Counted from the first letter of the stretch, positions 8,273-16,737 are shown. The stretch: DNA of 64,000 nucleotides from Oceanirhabdus sp942490885 (GCA_942490885.1 CALNYT010000002.1:4526001-4590000), one strand, 5' to 3'. Program-made: numbers and translations. The notes: generated by a model not told the origin, from the letters alone.

Positions 8273-9853
8273 TCAATTTTTCCTATAATCCGTAGGTGTT
8301 ACTCCTGTTACCTTCCTAAACGCTTTACTGAAGTAGTTTGGATCTCTATAACCTATTTCATAACATACTTCTTTCACACTCAAAATCCCCTGTTTAAGCA
8401 GCTCTTTTGACTTCTCTATTCTTATCTCTGTCAAATAATCAACGAACTTCTTGCCTGTAGATTCCTTAAAGAATTTACTGAAATAGTGATAACTCATATT
8501 GAACTCCTCTGCAAGATCATTTAAGCTAATATTCTTATTATAATTACGCTCCATATAATCAAGCACATTAGCAATTATTCCGTGAAGTTCTTCTTCTCTC
8601 TCCTCATTTATTCCTGTAATAATACTCTTAAGATGATCTGAAAAGGTCATTTTCAACACATCAAGGTTAGTAATCTTTAAAAGTTTCCTAAGATATTTAT
8701 GCTCATACAAATCCTTTTGCAAGATATCATATGGTATATTTCTCTTCATGAGTATTAGTATCTCAATAAGATAAGATTTTATCTTATCAAGATCATCACT
8801 GAAATTTGATGTAAAATACAAGAAAAGATCCTCAAAGGCTCTCAAAGCCCCTTCCTTATCACCCATTAGTGTCTTATTTATTAAGATGCTCTCCTTAACC
8901 TTAGGGTAGTCATCCACTTTTTCTGTTGTTATTGCAACGTCCTCAAAGTGCGTTACCTTATGAAGATTTGGGAGATTAGCAGCCATATACGCTTCATTAC
9001 ATCCACTTGAAAAGTTCTCAATTGTATAAGGTCTTCCAATTCCTATTCTGTAATCTATCCTTATCTTATCATCTATTCTCTTGTATAATTTACGAGCTAT
9101 ATCTATTGATCTATTTCTAATTTCATAGGTATCCTCAATTTCTTTAACCGGAATATATGCAACAACCCTATCAACTAAGGGTAATCCTACAAGACATGGT
9201 ATAAGCTTCTTTATCTCATGAGTAAATATTTCAAAGAATTCTTGATCCATCAAGCTATCATTTATCTCTTCCTCTGTTGAATCTTCATTCTTATGCTTAA
9301 CAATCCCCATTATTGTATATCCATAATTGAGATTCATAGAAAACATATCTTGATAAAAGGCTATTCCCTTTGTTTTAGAATTTATCATCATAGAATAAAT
9401 AAACTGTCCCTCAATTATAGGTAGTACCTTATTTACCTTTTCTTTAAGTATCATCTCTCTTTGAAATGCTTCTCGCTTATCCTTTATCTCATTCTTGATA
9501 GCTTTGAGCACCTCAATCATCTTATCCTTGTTAATTGGCTTAAGGAGATATTCATACACCCCCAGCTTTACTGCTTCTTTTGCATAATCAAAATATTCAT
9601 ATGCTGTGGTTATAACAAAATAAATATCATCAACTCTCTCTTGTATCTTCGCTATTGCCTCTATACCATTTATTCCAGGCATTCTTATATCCATAAAAAT
9701 AACATCTGGTTTAAGTTCTATAGCCTTCTCAATACCCTCTCTTCCTGATCTTGCAGTACCAACTATCTCAATGTCATCAAAATTCTTCTCCACTACAAAC
9801 TTTATAAAATCCAATGCTAAATATTCATCATCTACAATAAGAAGCTTTATCAT
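8273..9853 (-). CDS. yesN: YesN-type response regulator with AraC DNA-binding domain
   Basis: 526 residues. Receiver domain at 1-120 with acidic pair Asp8-Asp9, phospho-acceptor Asp55 (VIFMDIRMPG) and the conserved Lys near 105. A long middle region of unknown fold follows. The C-terminal AraC-type double helix-turn-helix spans about 425-524 (LNDLAEEFNMSYHYFSKFFK, then VCYEIGYRDPNYFSKAF). Start lies 2 bases after the lytS stop, so translation is probably coupled. Predicted to receive phosphate from the kinase encoded upstream and to activate xylFGH. Confidence 0.92.
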   Translation of the reverse strand: MIKLLIVDDEYLALDFIKFVVEKNFDDIEIVGTARSGREGIEKAIELKPDVIFMDIRMPGINGIEAIAKIQERVDDIYFVITTAYEYFDYAKEAVKLGVYEYLLKPINKDKMIEVLKAIKNEIKDKREAFQREMILKEKVNKVLPIIEGQFIYSMMINSKTKGIAFYQDMFSMNLNYGYTIMGIVKHKNEDSTEEEINDSLMDQEFFEIFTHEIKKLIPCLVGLPLVDRVVAYIPVKEIEDTYEIRNRSIDIARKLYKRIDDKIRIDYRIGIGRPYTIENFSSGCNEAYMAANLPNLHKVTHFEDVAITTEKVDDYPKVKESILINKTLMGDKEGALRAFEDLFLYFTSNFSDDLDKIKSYLIEILILMKRNIPYDILQKDLYEHKYLRKLLKITNLDVLKMTFSDHLKSIITGINEEREEELHGIIANVLDYMERNYNKNISLNDLAEEFNMSYHYFSKFFKESTGKKFVDYLTEIRIEKSKELLKQGILSVKEVCYEIGYRDPNYFSKAFRKVTGVTPTDYRKN

Positions 9854-9855
9854 CT

Positions 9856-11382
9856 CTACACCCCATAACCTTTTATATTAGTAAAATCGCCCTTTGGAAT
9901 CTTCAATGTAACTGATGTTCCCACACCTTTTTCGCTCTCTATATGAATTATGTCCTCTGTATCATCTATTCCATAAAAAAGTCTTAATCTATCAATTACA
10001 TTTCTTGTACCAATTCCAGTAACATGCCCACTACTACTTTTATTACCACTAGGATTAAGTATTTCCATAACCTTCTCTTTTCCCATTCCAACACCATTGT
10101 CCTTCACCGTCATCTCTATGGTATCCTTATGGTCTTTGACCTTTAATAGTATCTCCCCATGCTCCTCTATTTGCTCAAGTCCATGTATATATGCATTTTC
10201 AACTATAGGTTGAATTATTGTACAAGGAATCTTATGTTCCTTAATACTCTCATCCATCTCTACTGAGAAGCTTATCCTATCTCCAAATCTTGTTTTAAGG
10301 ATATACATATATGCACTAACATTATTAACCTCATCCATTATTGTTACAGGTTCTTCTAACTTTCTTAGACTATATCTAAATAACTCTGCCGCTTTCAAGA
10401 TGAACTCAGAAGACCTATCTGCCCCTTCCATAGCGGAGAGCTGGGATGCTGCATTTAGAGTATTAAAAAGGAAGTGGGGATTTATCTGTGACTGGAGTGA
10501 TTTAAGTTCAGCATCCTTAAGAAGATTCTTCATCTTTAAGTTCTGCATTTCCTGTTCCTTTAGTTTCCTCTCAGTCTCCGCTTGGTTCTTTATCCCCTCA
10601 ATATGAAGCTTTATACTATCTGCCATCTTAGTAAAGCCTGTTGCCAATGTTTTAAGTTCATCATGAGTCTCAACATTTATAGGTTCAATATCATAATTTC
10701 CCTCCGATATCTGCTCAGCAGCATTTGAAAGATCAATTATAGGCCTCGTTATCTTGTAAGTGAATACAACTGCAGTAAATATACTAAAGACTATAACTCC
10801 TACTATAAATAAAATATTAAAAACATTCACCGTGTCTTGATTAGTGCTTATCTCCTCATATTCAACTGAACCTGTCTTCAGCTTATTATTAAGAAGATTA
10901 TTTACATAAAATTTTATGTATTCACTTATCTTGTATGTTCTTACAAAATGATAATTATATTCACTGCTGCTCCTTCCCCGCTTTGCATTTATAGCCTCAT
11001 CTGATTCCTTTAACATTTCATCTATCATATAACCAATATCTTTCATCATAGTATCATACTCATTATAACTATTATCTCTACTTATTTCCTTAGCCTTCTC
11101 GCTGAGCTTACTATAAATATTATAGTAATTCAACAAGGCAGAGGACGACTTTGAAGAAAGATACTTCTCAACTTCTGTTTCTAAGGTTATTATGTCCTCT
11201 CCCAGTTCATTAAGATATACATATTCATCTATTATAAGCGAGAATTTTTCAAGACCTTTTTTTCCATTAACGTATGAATAAATGTTTGTAGCACCAAACA
11301 CCGCTGTTATCACAAGAAATGCTAATATCATTTTTGTTCTAAAACTACTTAAACTGAATAGCTCCTTCACCAAATCACCCAC
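9856..11382 (-). CDS. lytS: LytS-type sensor histidine kinase (two-TM, HAMP, His_kinase)
   Basis: 508 residues. TM1 about 17-38, extracytoplasmic helical domain, TM2 about 187-208, HAMP 209-262, coiled coil, then His_kinase domain with phospho-acceptor His303 in QINPHFLFNTLN, N-box VENAYIHG near 394-401 and G-box DNGVGMG at 428-434. The signalling input is expected from the tethered sugar-binding proteins of the same operon rather than from direct ligand binding. The listed start is a GTG five bases after the preceding stop. An in-frame GTG four codons later, with GGGTGA just upstream, is an equally good start. Confidence 0.9.
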   Translation of the reverse strand: MGDLVKELFSLSSFRTKMILAFLVITAVFGATNIYSYVNGKKGLEKFSLIIDEYVYLNELGEDIITLETEVEKYLSSKSSSALLNYYNIYSKLSEKAKEISRDNSYNEYDTMMKDIGYMIDEMLKESDEAINAKRGRSSSEYNYHFVRTYKISEYIKFYVNNLLNNKLKTGSVEYEEISTNQDTVNVFNILFIVGVIVFSIFTAVVFTYKITRPIIDLSNAAEQISEGNYDIEPINVETHDELKTLATGFTKMADSIKLHIEGIKNQAETERKLKEQEMQNLKMKNLLKDAELKSLQSQINPHFLFNTLNAASQLSAMEGADRSSEFILKAAELFRYSLRKLEEPVTIMDEVNNVSAYMYILKTRFGDRISFSVEMDESIKEHKIPCTIIQPIVENAYIHGLEQIEEHGEILLKVKDHKDTIEMTVKDNGVGMGKEKVMEILNPSGNKSSSGHVTGIGTRNVIDRLRLFYGIDDTEDIIHIESEKGVGTSVTLKIPKGDFTNIKGYGV

Positions 11383-11387
11383 TGTCT

Positions 11388-12347
11388 CTATTTAATAATC
11401 CTAAAACCTGTATCAATAAAAGTTGAAACGCTTTTTCCTTCCATTATCTGCACAAGAGTTTCTATACTCTTTAAGCCAATTTGATTAGGATTTCCTATTA
11501 TAGTTCCATATACAATGCCTTGCTCAATAAGTCTTTTTATCTCCTCGGTATCACCATACCCAACAAGTTTGACCTTTCCAACCTTATTGTGGTCAATTAT
11601 AGCCTGAGCAGCCCCCATAGTGTCAGTGGAGTTTGTCGTGAATATCGAATCAACATTCTCGTTATTCTTTAATATATTAGCAGTTATCTCCTCAGCACTA
11701 AGTATTCCAAGCTTTGATGACTTTGTTTCAATTATATTCATAAAATTATTATCCTTAAGTGAACTTATAAACCCATTAACTTTATTATCATTAGCAGAGG
11801 ACTTTTCCTCATATCCACCACCCTCGATCACAGCAATATCTGCTATCCCACCAGTGGCTTTAATCATGAGTTCCGCTGCTTTTTCACCTAATTGAAAACT
11901 ATTTCCCCCAACAAAAGCATCTATATTACTATTAGGAAGGTCATTTTCCACAAGAATAACCGGAATCCCCTTCTCCTTTGCTCTCTTTATTACCTCTCGA
12001 TACTCCTGATTATTAAAGGCATGGGTTATTATCCCATCCACATTTGATAATACAGCAATATCTATATATTTAAGCTGTTCCTCAATATTTGTAAATCTAG
12101 GAGCATTATATTCAACCATAACCTCATATTCTGCGGCTCCCTCTTTAACACCATTCATAACTTCCTGCCAAAAAGGGTCAACCTTATTCTGTCCTATGAA
12201 ATAAAAATGATACTTAGGCTTCATATTATACACTTTATTATTCAATAACCTATCCACATACATTAATATTCCTGATGTTATCAATATCATTGCTATTAAT
12301 ATCACAATTATTCTATTTAAAAATAATTTTTCTTCACTGTTTTTCAT
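11388..12347 (-). CDS. Membrane-tethered RbsB-like sugar-binding protein, first gene of the sensory operon
   Basis: About 319 residues. N-terminal transmembrane helix (about 12-33) without lipobox Cys, then a complete periplasmic-binding-protein type 1 fold: FYFIGQNKVDPFWQEVMNG, VDGIITHA, IPVILVENDLPNS, FVGGNSFQLGEKAAE, FTTNSTDTMGAAQA, VKLVGYGDT. It is closer in pattern to ribose/LacI-type receptors than to XylF. Start ATG at 12347 is preceded by GGGAG at 8 bases; an upstream ATG at 12362 is possible. With the XylFII-like protein it gives this operon two tethered receptors for one kinase. Confidence 0.85.
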   Translation of the reverse strand: MKNSEEKLFLNRIIVILIAMILITSGILMYVDRLLNNKVYNMKPKYHFYFIGQNKVDPFWQEVMNGVKEGAAEYEVMVEYNAPRFTNIEEQLKYIDIAVLSNVDGIITHAFNNQEYREVIKRAKEKGIPVILVENDLPNSNIDAFVGGNSFQLGEKAAELMIKATGGIADIAVIEGGGYEEKSSANDNKVNGFISSLKDNNFMNIIETKSSKLGILSAEEITANILKNNENVDSIFTTNSTDTMGAAQAIIDHNKVGKVKLVGYGDTEEIKRLIEQGIVYGTIIGNPNQIGLKSIETLVQIMEGKSVSTFIDTGFRIIK

Positions 12348-12490
12348 AATCAAATCTCCCATAATAAACTCTTTTAATTCTGTATATCACTATTATTATA
12401 TAATTCGTCAAAATCGATTCTTTCCCTTTAGCAATTTATTGTCATCATTAAGGAGATTATTGTTATAAAAAGCATACGCTTTTGAAAACA

Positions 12491-12736
12491 GTTGAGAGTT
12501 GAAAGTGGAGAGTGGAGAACGATGGTTGTTTCTGCCTCTGGGCAGAAACTACTTTTATTGGTCTTTATAACAATAGGTTTTTACTCATTTTATCTAAATA
12601 TAAAATATTGTAGTTCAAGTACAATGTTTCATCCAAATGAAACGAGTAACCCCCATTGTCCTAGGAACAATAAAATTAAAATTTCTCGAAGAGAAATGTC
12701 CTTCATTCTCAATTCACAATTTCCAATTCTCAATTT
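12491..12736. repeat. Nested-palindrome element, copy C (full length)
   Basis: Outer arms built from GTTGAGAGTTGAAAGTGGAGA on the left and CTCAATTCACAATT-type repeats on the right; left hairpin TTTCTGCC / GGCAGAAA; right hairpin TTTCTC / GAGAAA; centre with TTTCAT / ATGAAA and GAGTAA flanks. This is the only full copy between two divergent genes rather than after a stop codon. The rest of the 12363-12824 gap holds an AAAAGC / GCTTTT inverted repeat at 12459-12480 and no gene. Confidence 0.88.
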
Positions 12737-12788
12737 ACCTTAAATTCTTACTTATATTAAGTTTTTCATGTAATCCTATAGAATTTAC

Positions 12789-12816
12789 CCTCACTTTAGC
12801 ATATTCTAAAGTGAGG
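12789..12816 (+). promoter_or_regulatory. Hairpin overlapping the ribosome-binding site of the 12825 gene
   Basis: Perfect 11-bp inverted repeat CCTCACTTTAG / CTAAAGTGAGG with a 6-base loop. Its right arm contains GAGG, the first half of the ribosome-binding site GAGGTGG that precedes ATG at 12825. If the RNA folds, the site is masked. It could equally be a DNA operator. Confidence 0.6.
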
Positions 12817-12824
12817 TGGTCTAA

Positions 12825-13442
12825 ATGAAAAAGCATAATGTTCTTTTTCTGATAGTGTTACTACTATTTATAACTTCTCAAGTAGCCATTATTATTGAGA
12901 AGTATGACCTAAAAAGATACATTACAAGAAACATCACCATTGAGAGTATTCCATTAGATGAACATGATAGACTCCTCCTTCGTAGTCAAAATATAAACTC
13001 ATCGTATTTATTTAAACTCAATGGTTTAAGAAAAAACTACACATATGAAATTCACATATGGGTAGAAGAATGTATAGAGGGAAAAATAATTAAAAATACT
13101 TTATTAATGGATTCTATAAACACTTTTCCCACAATGGGCAGCATAAAAGAAGCTTATGTGTTAATAACTTTCAAAGATTCTGAAACTCAGTATACTATAT
13201 TTCTTAAAAATCAACCTGATATTAGTTCATCATGGGCTCCTTTAGGAAATATCTATACAGCATATTATGTCACTATTAAAGATAGTGAAAATTTAAGAAA
13301 CAATGTACCAATAACTTTGATATTCTTAAAAAAAGCTCATTCTACAGAGTACAAATTTAAACTTAAATTATCTAGTTTCTTAAATACAAAAACACCAGAC
13401 CCCTGGGGTATTTTCCCCAGGGGTCCAAAAAAAGCGCCCTAA
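12825..13442 (+). CDS. Exported or membrane-anchored protein of unknown function
   Basis: 205 residues, N-terminal hydrophobic helix (about 7-23) with no lipobox, then a mostly beta-predicted, hydrophilic domain I do not recognise. The last 15 residues (PDPWGIFPRGPKKAP) are encoded by a GC-rich hairpin at 13398-13425 that looks like a terminator of the convergent gene, so the C-terminus may be accidental coding. Ribosome-binding site GAGGTGG is overlapped by the 12789-12816 hairpin. Confidence 0.65.
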   Translation: MKKHNVLFLIVLLLFITSQVAIIIEKYDLKRYITRNITIESIPLDEHDRLLLRSQNINSSYLFKLNGLRKNYTYEIHIWVEECIEGKIIKNTLLMDSINTFPTMGSIKEAYVLITFKDSETQYTIFLKNQPDISSSWAPLGNIYTAYYVTIKDSENLRNNVPITLIFLKKAHSTEYKFKLKLSSFLNTKTPDPWGIFPRGPKKAP

Positions 13443-13448
13443 GGCACT
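13398..13448 (-). terminator. Tandem terminators of the 13561 gene, inside the end of the 12825 gene
   Basis: Reading leftward: stem AGTGCC / GGCGCT followed by T7, then a perfect 11-bp GC-rich stem GACCCCTGGGG / CCCCAGGGGTC followed by a weak T5. The stop codon of the convergent gene lies in the loop of the first stem. Confidence 0.7.
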
Positions 13449-13560
13449 TATAAAATTTAATGTTTTCTATGTAATATTATAGCTTCCTTTCCCCATAACC
13501 TCCTATAGATTTTAAATCCGATAGATGGTTATTTTTTTCACAAACATCCGTAAAAAAAAA

Positions 13561-13809
13561 TTATCTTATTAAAGATAATATTTGTTTTTCAAAAAATTCG
13601 TCCACTCGTTCTGGAGAAACTGAATGAATTTTATCATTATTAACCCTTACAGATACGGATTCAGTACATCTTCCAAGGCAAAATGCCGCTTTAATCTCTA
13701 CTTCTTTCTCTAATGATCTATTTTTCACTATTTCCTGAAACCCATTTACCACGTGATACGAACCTTTTAAATGACATGCACTACCAACACAGATTTCTAT
13801 AGTAACCAT
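13561..13809 (-). CDS. Stand-alone thioredoxin-like [2Fe-2S] ferredoxin protein
   Basis: 82 residues, matching the [2Fe-2S] domain found in NuoE/HydC. Four cluster cysteines are placed C7-x4-C12 and C44-x3-C48 (CVGSACHLKG and FCLGRC). It probably carries electrons for, or assembles with, a hydrogenase or NADH-dehydrogenase-like complex; partner not evident locally, although hydCBA lies 19 kb away. The best ribosome-binding site (GGAGGTG) is 31 bases upstream of the ATG with an 8-bp hairpin in between, so the start is unusual. ATT five codons upstream is an alternative. Confidence 0.8.
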   Translation of the reverse strand: MVTIEICVGSACHLKGSYHVVNGFQEIVKNRSLEKEVEIKAAFCLGRCTESVSVRVNNDKIHSVSPERVDEFFEKQILSLIR

Positions 13810-13815
13810 ATATTC

Positions 13816-13847
13816 AGCTTCAATATATTTTGAAGCTTTTCACCTCC
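13816..13847 (-). promoter_or_regulatory. Ribosome-binding site separated from ATG by a hairpin
   Basis: GGAGGTG at 13841-13847 (minus) is followed by AGCTTCAA / TTGAAGCT (8-bp stem, 6-base loop) before ATG at 13809. Folding would bring the site to usual distance from the start. Confidence 0.55.
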
Positions 13848-13999
13848 AAAAATTTATTGTCTTAATCAAAATCAAAAACAATTTGCTTCATATATATTAT
13901 TTTCCAAGAATAGTGTAACACTTTAGGATTGTTAATTCAATAACAATATCAATATCTTTTAAAAATTCTTTATTTTCTAATTTTGTGCAATACAAAATT

Positions 14000-14614
14000 T
14001 TAATTTTTTTTTATTTTATTTCTGTTATATAAAGTTTTTAACAACCCACCTATTTCATTAGCAATCTCAACTTCTTTAAAATTTATATCAATTAAATCAT
14101 TATTACTTATTAAATTTATTCTAGCATTAATTCCTTGAGTTATATTTATTGGGAGTATTAAGTCTTTAATTTTTATAATTTTATCTTTATATATAATCCT
14201 ATCTATATGTATTTTAACTACATTTCTTCTTTTTTTTATCTCTACTATAGGATTTTCCATTTCAGATAAATTTCCTATGTATAGATATTTTGCATCAATT
14301 CTCATCTTTATCTCTCTCAAAGAATTTAAATTCATAGCTATTCTCTCATCATTGTTTAACAATAACATTTTAATTATTTCATCTTCTGTAAATGATAAAC
14401 TCAATTTATTTCCCATGGTATCTATACATTCATTAAGTATTTTTTTTTCAATATCATTAGCCATATATCTATCCATATTTAAATTTTCACATACATTATT
14501 CAGCATTCGTTTTCCATTTCCATATATATATGACCCATCAATCACTCTTTCTCTAACCTTATCAAGATATAATTGTTCAATGAAATTATTTTTAATAATT
14601 ACACCCACTTTCAA
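14000..14614 (-). CDS. Hypothetical protein
   Basis: 204 residues, Asn/Ile/Lys-rich, no signal peptide, transmembrane segment or known motif that I can see. The N-terminal two thirds look helical, the C-terminal third beta-rich (VVKIHIDRIIYKD onward). Start TTG at 14614; GTG at 14608 has AGAG at a better distance of 8 bases. It is divergent from the small zinc-ribbon gene across 139 bases. No functional guess is justified. Confidence 0.65.
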   Translation of the reverse strand: MKVGVIIKNNFIEQLYLDKVRERVIDGSYIYGNGKRMLNNVCENLNMDRYMANDIEKKILNECIDTMGNKLSLSFTEDEIIKMLLLNNDERIAMNLNSLREIKMRIDAKYLYIGNLSEMENPIVEIKKRRNVVKIHIDRIIYKDKIIKIKDLILPINITQGINARINLISNNDLIDINFKEVEIANEIGGLLKTLYNRNKIKKN

Positions 14615-14753
14615 TTCTCTTTCTTTATTTATCTATTATTCTACTGTCAATTAAAAAATATAATTAAATTTTACACAAAATTTATATCAATTCAGTTGCT
14701 TTTTGCTTATAATAATAGTAAGATATTGGAAATAATTAACAGGAGGAATCCCC

Positions 14754-14900
14754 ATGAAATATATTTATTGCAACAAATGCGGTCGCTATGTTCCTCCAGA
14801 ATATTACAAATGCCCCCATTGTGGGAGCATAGTGTGTGATAAACGCTATTCTAGTAAATTCAGAAAATTAGTAAAAATAATATTACGAAGAGAGCATTAA
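14754..14900 (+). CDS. Small zinc-ribbon protein (48 residues)
   Basis: Short gene with a strong AGGAGG site 7 bases before ATG. Two CxxC knuckles, CNKC (6-9) and CPHC (20-23), form a classic zinc ribbon; the rest is a basic tail (KRYSSKFRKLVKIILRREH) that may contact nucleic acid. Alone between two terminated or divergent units. Function unknown. Confidence 0.75.
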   Translation: MKYIYCNKCGRYVPPEYYKCPHCGSIVCDKRYSSKFRKLVKIILRREH

Positions 14901-14935
14901 CCTATACGCATGAATCAGTTACTACCCTTATACTC

Positions 14936-14982
14936 AAAAAAGCACAAAAGTTCTATATTTGAATGAGAACTTTGTGCTTTTT
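14936..14982. terminator. Bidirectional terminator
   Basis: AAAAAGCACAAA(A)GTTCT / AGAACTTTGTGCTTTTT, about 17 bp with one bulge, flanked by A- and T-tracts. Serves the zinc-ribbon gene rightward and the 15055 gene leftward. Confidence 0.85.
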
Positions 14983-15054
14983 ATACTATGTTTTATTTGT
15001 TTTACTTAATATAAATCTATAAGTGCTTGCACACTTTTCCTATATTAAAATTCA

Positions 15055-16566
15055 CTAATGCTTTTTAGATTTTCCATTGTTGTTTTTTTGATTGTTATTT
15101 TTATCTTCGTTATTTCTTTCCTTGTTATCTCTTTGATTATTATTTTTTTCTTTATTGTTCATTTCTTGTCTTTTTTTATCTTCTTCTTTTCTTCTCTTCT
15201 CATATTCTTTTTTTCTTTCTTCTTCTTTCTTTTTTATTTCTTTCGTATATTCTTTTTTTATTTCTTCTTGCTTATCTTTCATTTCTTTCATATATTCTTC
15301 TTTTCTTCTTTCATCATACTCACGTTTTCTTTCTTCTTGATTCTCTTTATATTCTTTCATTTTTTCTTCTAGATTTTTTTTCTCTTCATAAAGCTTTTTC
15401 ATTTCCTCTTTAATCTTCATACCTTCTTCTTCAGTTAAATCTTCATCTTCAAGTTGTTCCTTTAGATTTTGTTTTGCTTCTTCAATTTTCTCTATATTCT
15501 CTTTAAATTCTTCCTTTTTTACTTGATGTTCTTCATTAATTTCTTCTTGAACATTCTTATATTCTTCTTTTAAATTTTTATATGCTTCATGAAGATTCGT
15601 GATTTTTTCTTCAATTAATGCCTTTTCTTCTTCTGTTAAATCATTTTTCTTAAGCTGATGCTTAAGATTTTTCTCAACCTTTTTGATTTCATTTTCAGAC
15701 TTTTTTACTCGTTGTCTTACTGAGTTTAATTCATGTCTTTTTTCAACCATTTCCTTAACAGACTGAAGTTTCTCTATCTGCATTTGGTAAATATCTTGTA
15801 ATTTTTCATTACCTTCTGCATTCTCAATTTTTTCTAAAATCTTTAAAAGAATCTTCTTGTAAATGTCTAATTTTTCATTTTCTTCTTGAATTTCTTCTTC
15901 TGTTGCATCTTCTTCTGTTGCATCTTCTTCTGTCGCATCTTCTTCTGTTGCATCTTCTTCTGTTGCATCTTCTTCTGTTGCATCTTCTTCTGTCGCATCT
16001 TCTTCTGTTGCATCTTCTTCTGTTGCATCTTCTTCTGTTGCATCTTCTTCTGTCGCATCTTCTTCTGTCGCATCTTCTTCTGTTGCATCTTCTTCTGTTG
16101 CATCTTCTACTGTTGCATCTATCATTTCAATCTTTTCTTCAATATCTTGAACTAATTTATTGATAAGCTCTTCGGTATCTTCCTGACCTTCTAGCGCTTG
16201 AATTTCTGCTAATCTTTCTTGAATTATGCTACTTACAACTTCTAATTTTGATTCCTCATCAAAAGATAATTTTAATTTAATATCTTCCATTAATTTGTCA
16301 AATATATAAAGAATATTATCTGGTAAAATTCCACCATCTACTTCTTCATTTTCTACTTCTGTAGATTCTTCTGTTACTTCTTCCTCAATATTTTGTTCTA
16401 TTTCAGTACTTTCAACTACCTTATCAGTTGTCTCTTCAACCTTTACTTCTTCTGTTGTTATGTTCTGCTCTATCTGAGTTGTTCCATCATTATCAGCTCT
16501 AACAACTGTATACCCCTGACTAAACAAAACTGACATAGCTAATAAAATTGCTGCTGCTCTTTTCAT
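15055..16566 (-). CDS. Exported DUF5667-like coiled-coil protein with TEEDA repeats
   Basis: 503 residues. Signal peptide about 1-25 (LLAMSVLFSQG). Residues about 78-150 match DUF5667 (ILPDNILYIFDKLMEDIKL, then helices), followed by an acidic five-residue repeat TEEDA in about 14 perfect copies. The DUF5667 helices then resume, and the C-terminal half is a long charged coiled coil ending in a Lys/Asn/Glu-rich tail. Strong AAGGAGG site before ATG. A SigI-like promoter lies at 16621-16648, matching the one before sigI, so the product is probably a SigI-dependent envelope protein. Copy number of the repeat is likely to vary between strains. Confidence 0.82.
   Translation of the reverse strand: MKRAAAILLAMSVLFSQGYTVVRADNDGTTQIEQNITTEEVKVEETTDKVVESTEIEQNIEEEVTEESTEVENEEVDGGILPDNILYIFDKLMEDIKLKLSFDEESKLEVVSSIIQERLAEIQALEGQEDTEELINKLVQDIEEKIEMIDATVEDATEEDATEEDATEEDATEEDATEEDATEEDATEEDATEEDATEEDATEEDATEEDATEEDATEEDATEEEIQEENEKLDIYKKILLKILEKIENAEGNEKLQDIYQMQIEKLQSVKEMVEKRHELNSVRQRVKKSENEIKKVEKNLKHQLKKNDLTEEEKALIEEKITNLHEAYKNLKEEYKNVQEEINEEHQVKKEEFKENIEKIEEAKQNLKEQLEDEDLTEEEGMKIKEEMKKLYEEKKNLEEKMKEYKENQEERKREYDERRKEEYMKEMKDKQEEIKKEYTKEIKKKEEERKKEYEKRRKEEDKKRQEMNNKEKNNNQRDNKERNNEDKNNNQKNNNGKSKKH
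15899..16124. repeat. 15-bp minisatellite (TEEDA codons) with 60-bp higher-order period
   Basis: Fourteen perfect-length 15-bp units TGTYGCATCTTCTTC on the plus strand, plus degenerate units at the right end (one ending CTTCTAC, one ending ATCAT). The T/C variant position follows the pattern T,T,C,T repeated: 15901-15960 is identical to 15961-16020. The unit length is a multiple of 3, so gain or loss keeps the frame. Confidence 0.95.
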
Positions 16567-16620
16567 AATTAATTCCTCCTTAAGTTCCTTTGATAATCAA
16601 ATTATCCTTCCACTTATATT

Positions 16621-16648
16621 TACGAATAAATTTAAAATTTTGAGGGGG
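16621..16648 (-). promoter_or_regulatory. SigI-type promoter of the DUF5667 gene
   Basis: Minus strand reads CCCCCTCAA, 15 bases, CGTA. The identical motif and spacing occur before sigI. B. subtilis-type SigI promoters have a C-rich -35 and a CG-containing -10. Start of transcription would be about 16614, 48 bases before the ATG. Confidence 0.65.
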
Positions 16649-16691
16649 AAAACGAAAAAAATTTTTAAAAACTGAATACTAAGTTAAAAAC

Positions 16692-16709
16692 GCCCTACAA
16701 AAGTAGGGC
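16692..16709 (-). terminator. Terminator after the double-nuclease gene
   Basis: 7-bp stem GCCCTAC / GTAGGGC with loop AAAA, preceded on the plus strand by A-rich sequence that becomes a T-rich tract (TTTTTAACTT) in the leftward transcript. Confidence 0.75.
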
Positions 16710-16737
16710 ATTTAGTTTGTTGACAAAGTTACAATAT

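Noticed and set aside
12459..12480. AAAAGC / GCTTTT repeat as a CcpA (cre) site
   Set aside because: It has only partial match to the cre consensus and could as well be a small hairpin; not enough to call.
12492..12743. Open frames crossing palindromic elements C and B (also 7108-7461)
   Set aside because: They run through hairpin arms, lack ribosome-binding sites and encode no recognisable protein.
15899..16124. CRISPR-like array
   Set aside because: Units are contiguous with no unique spacers and lie in frame inside a gene; no cas genes are present.
15867..16163. Long open frames on both strands in the minisatellite (poly QQKKM, FFCCI and LLLLH types)
   Set aside because: The 15-bp unit is a multiple of three, so every frame without a stop in one unit stays open. 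Only the TEEDA frame has a signal peptide, ribosome-binding site and conserved flanking domains.
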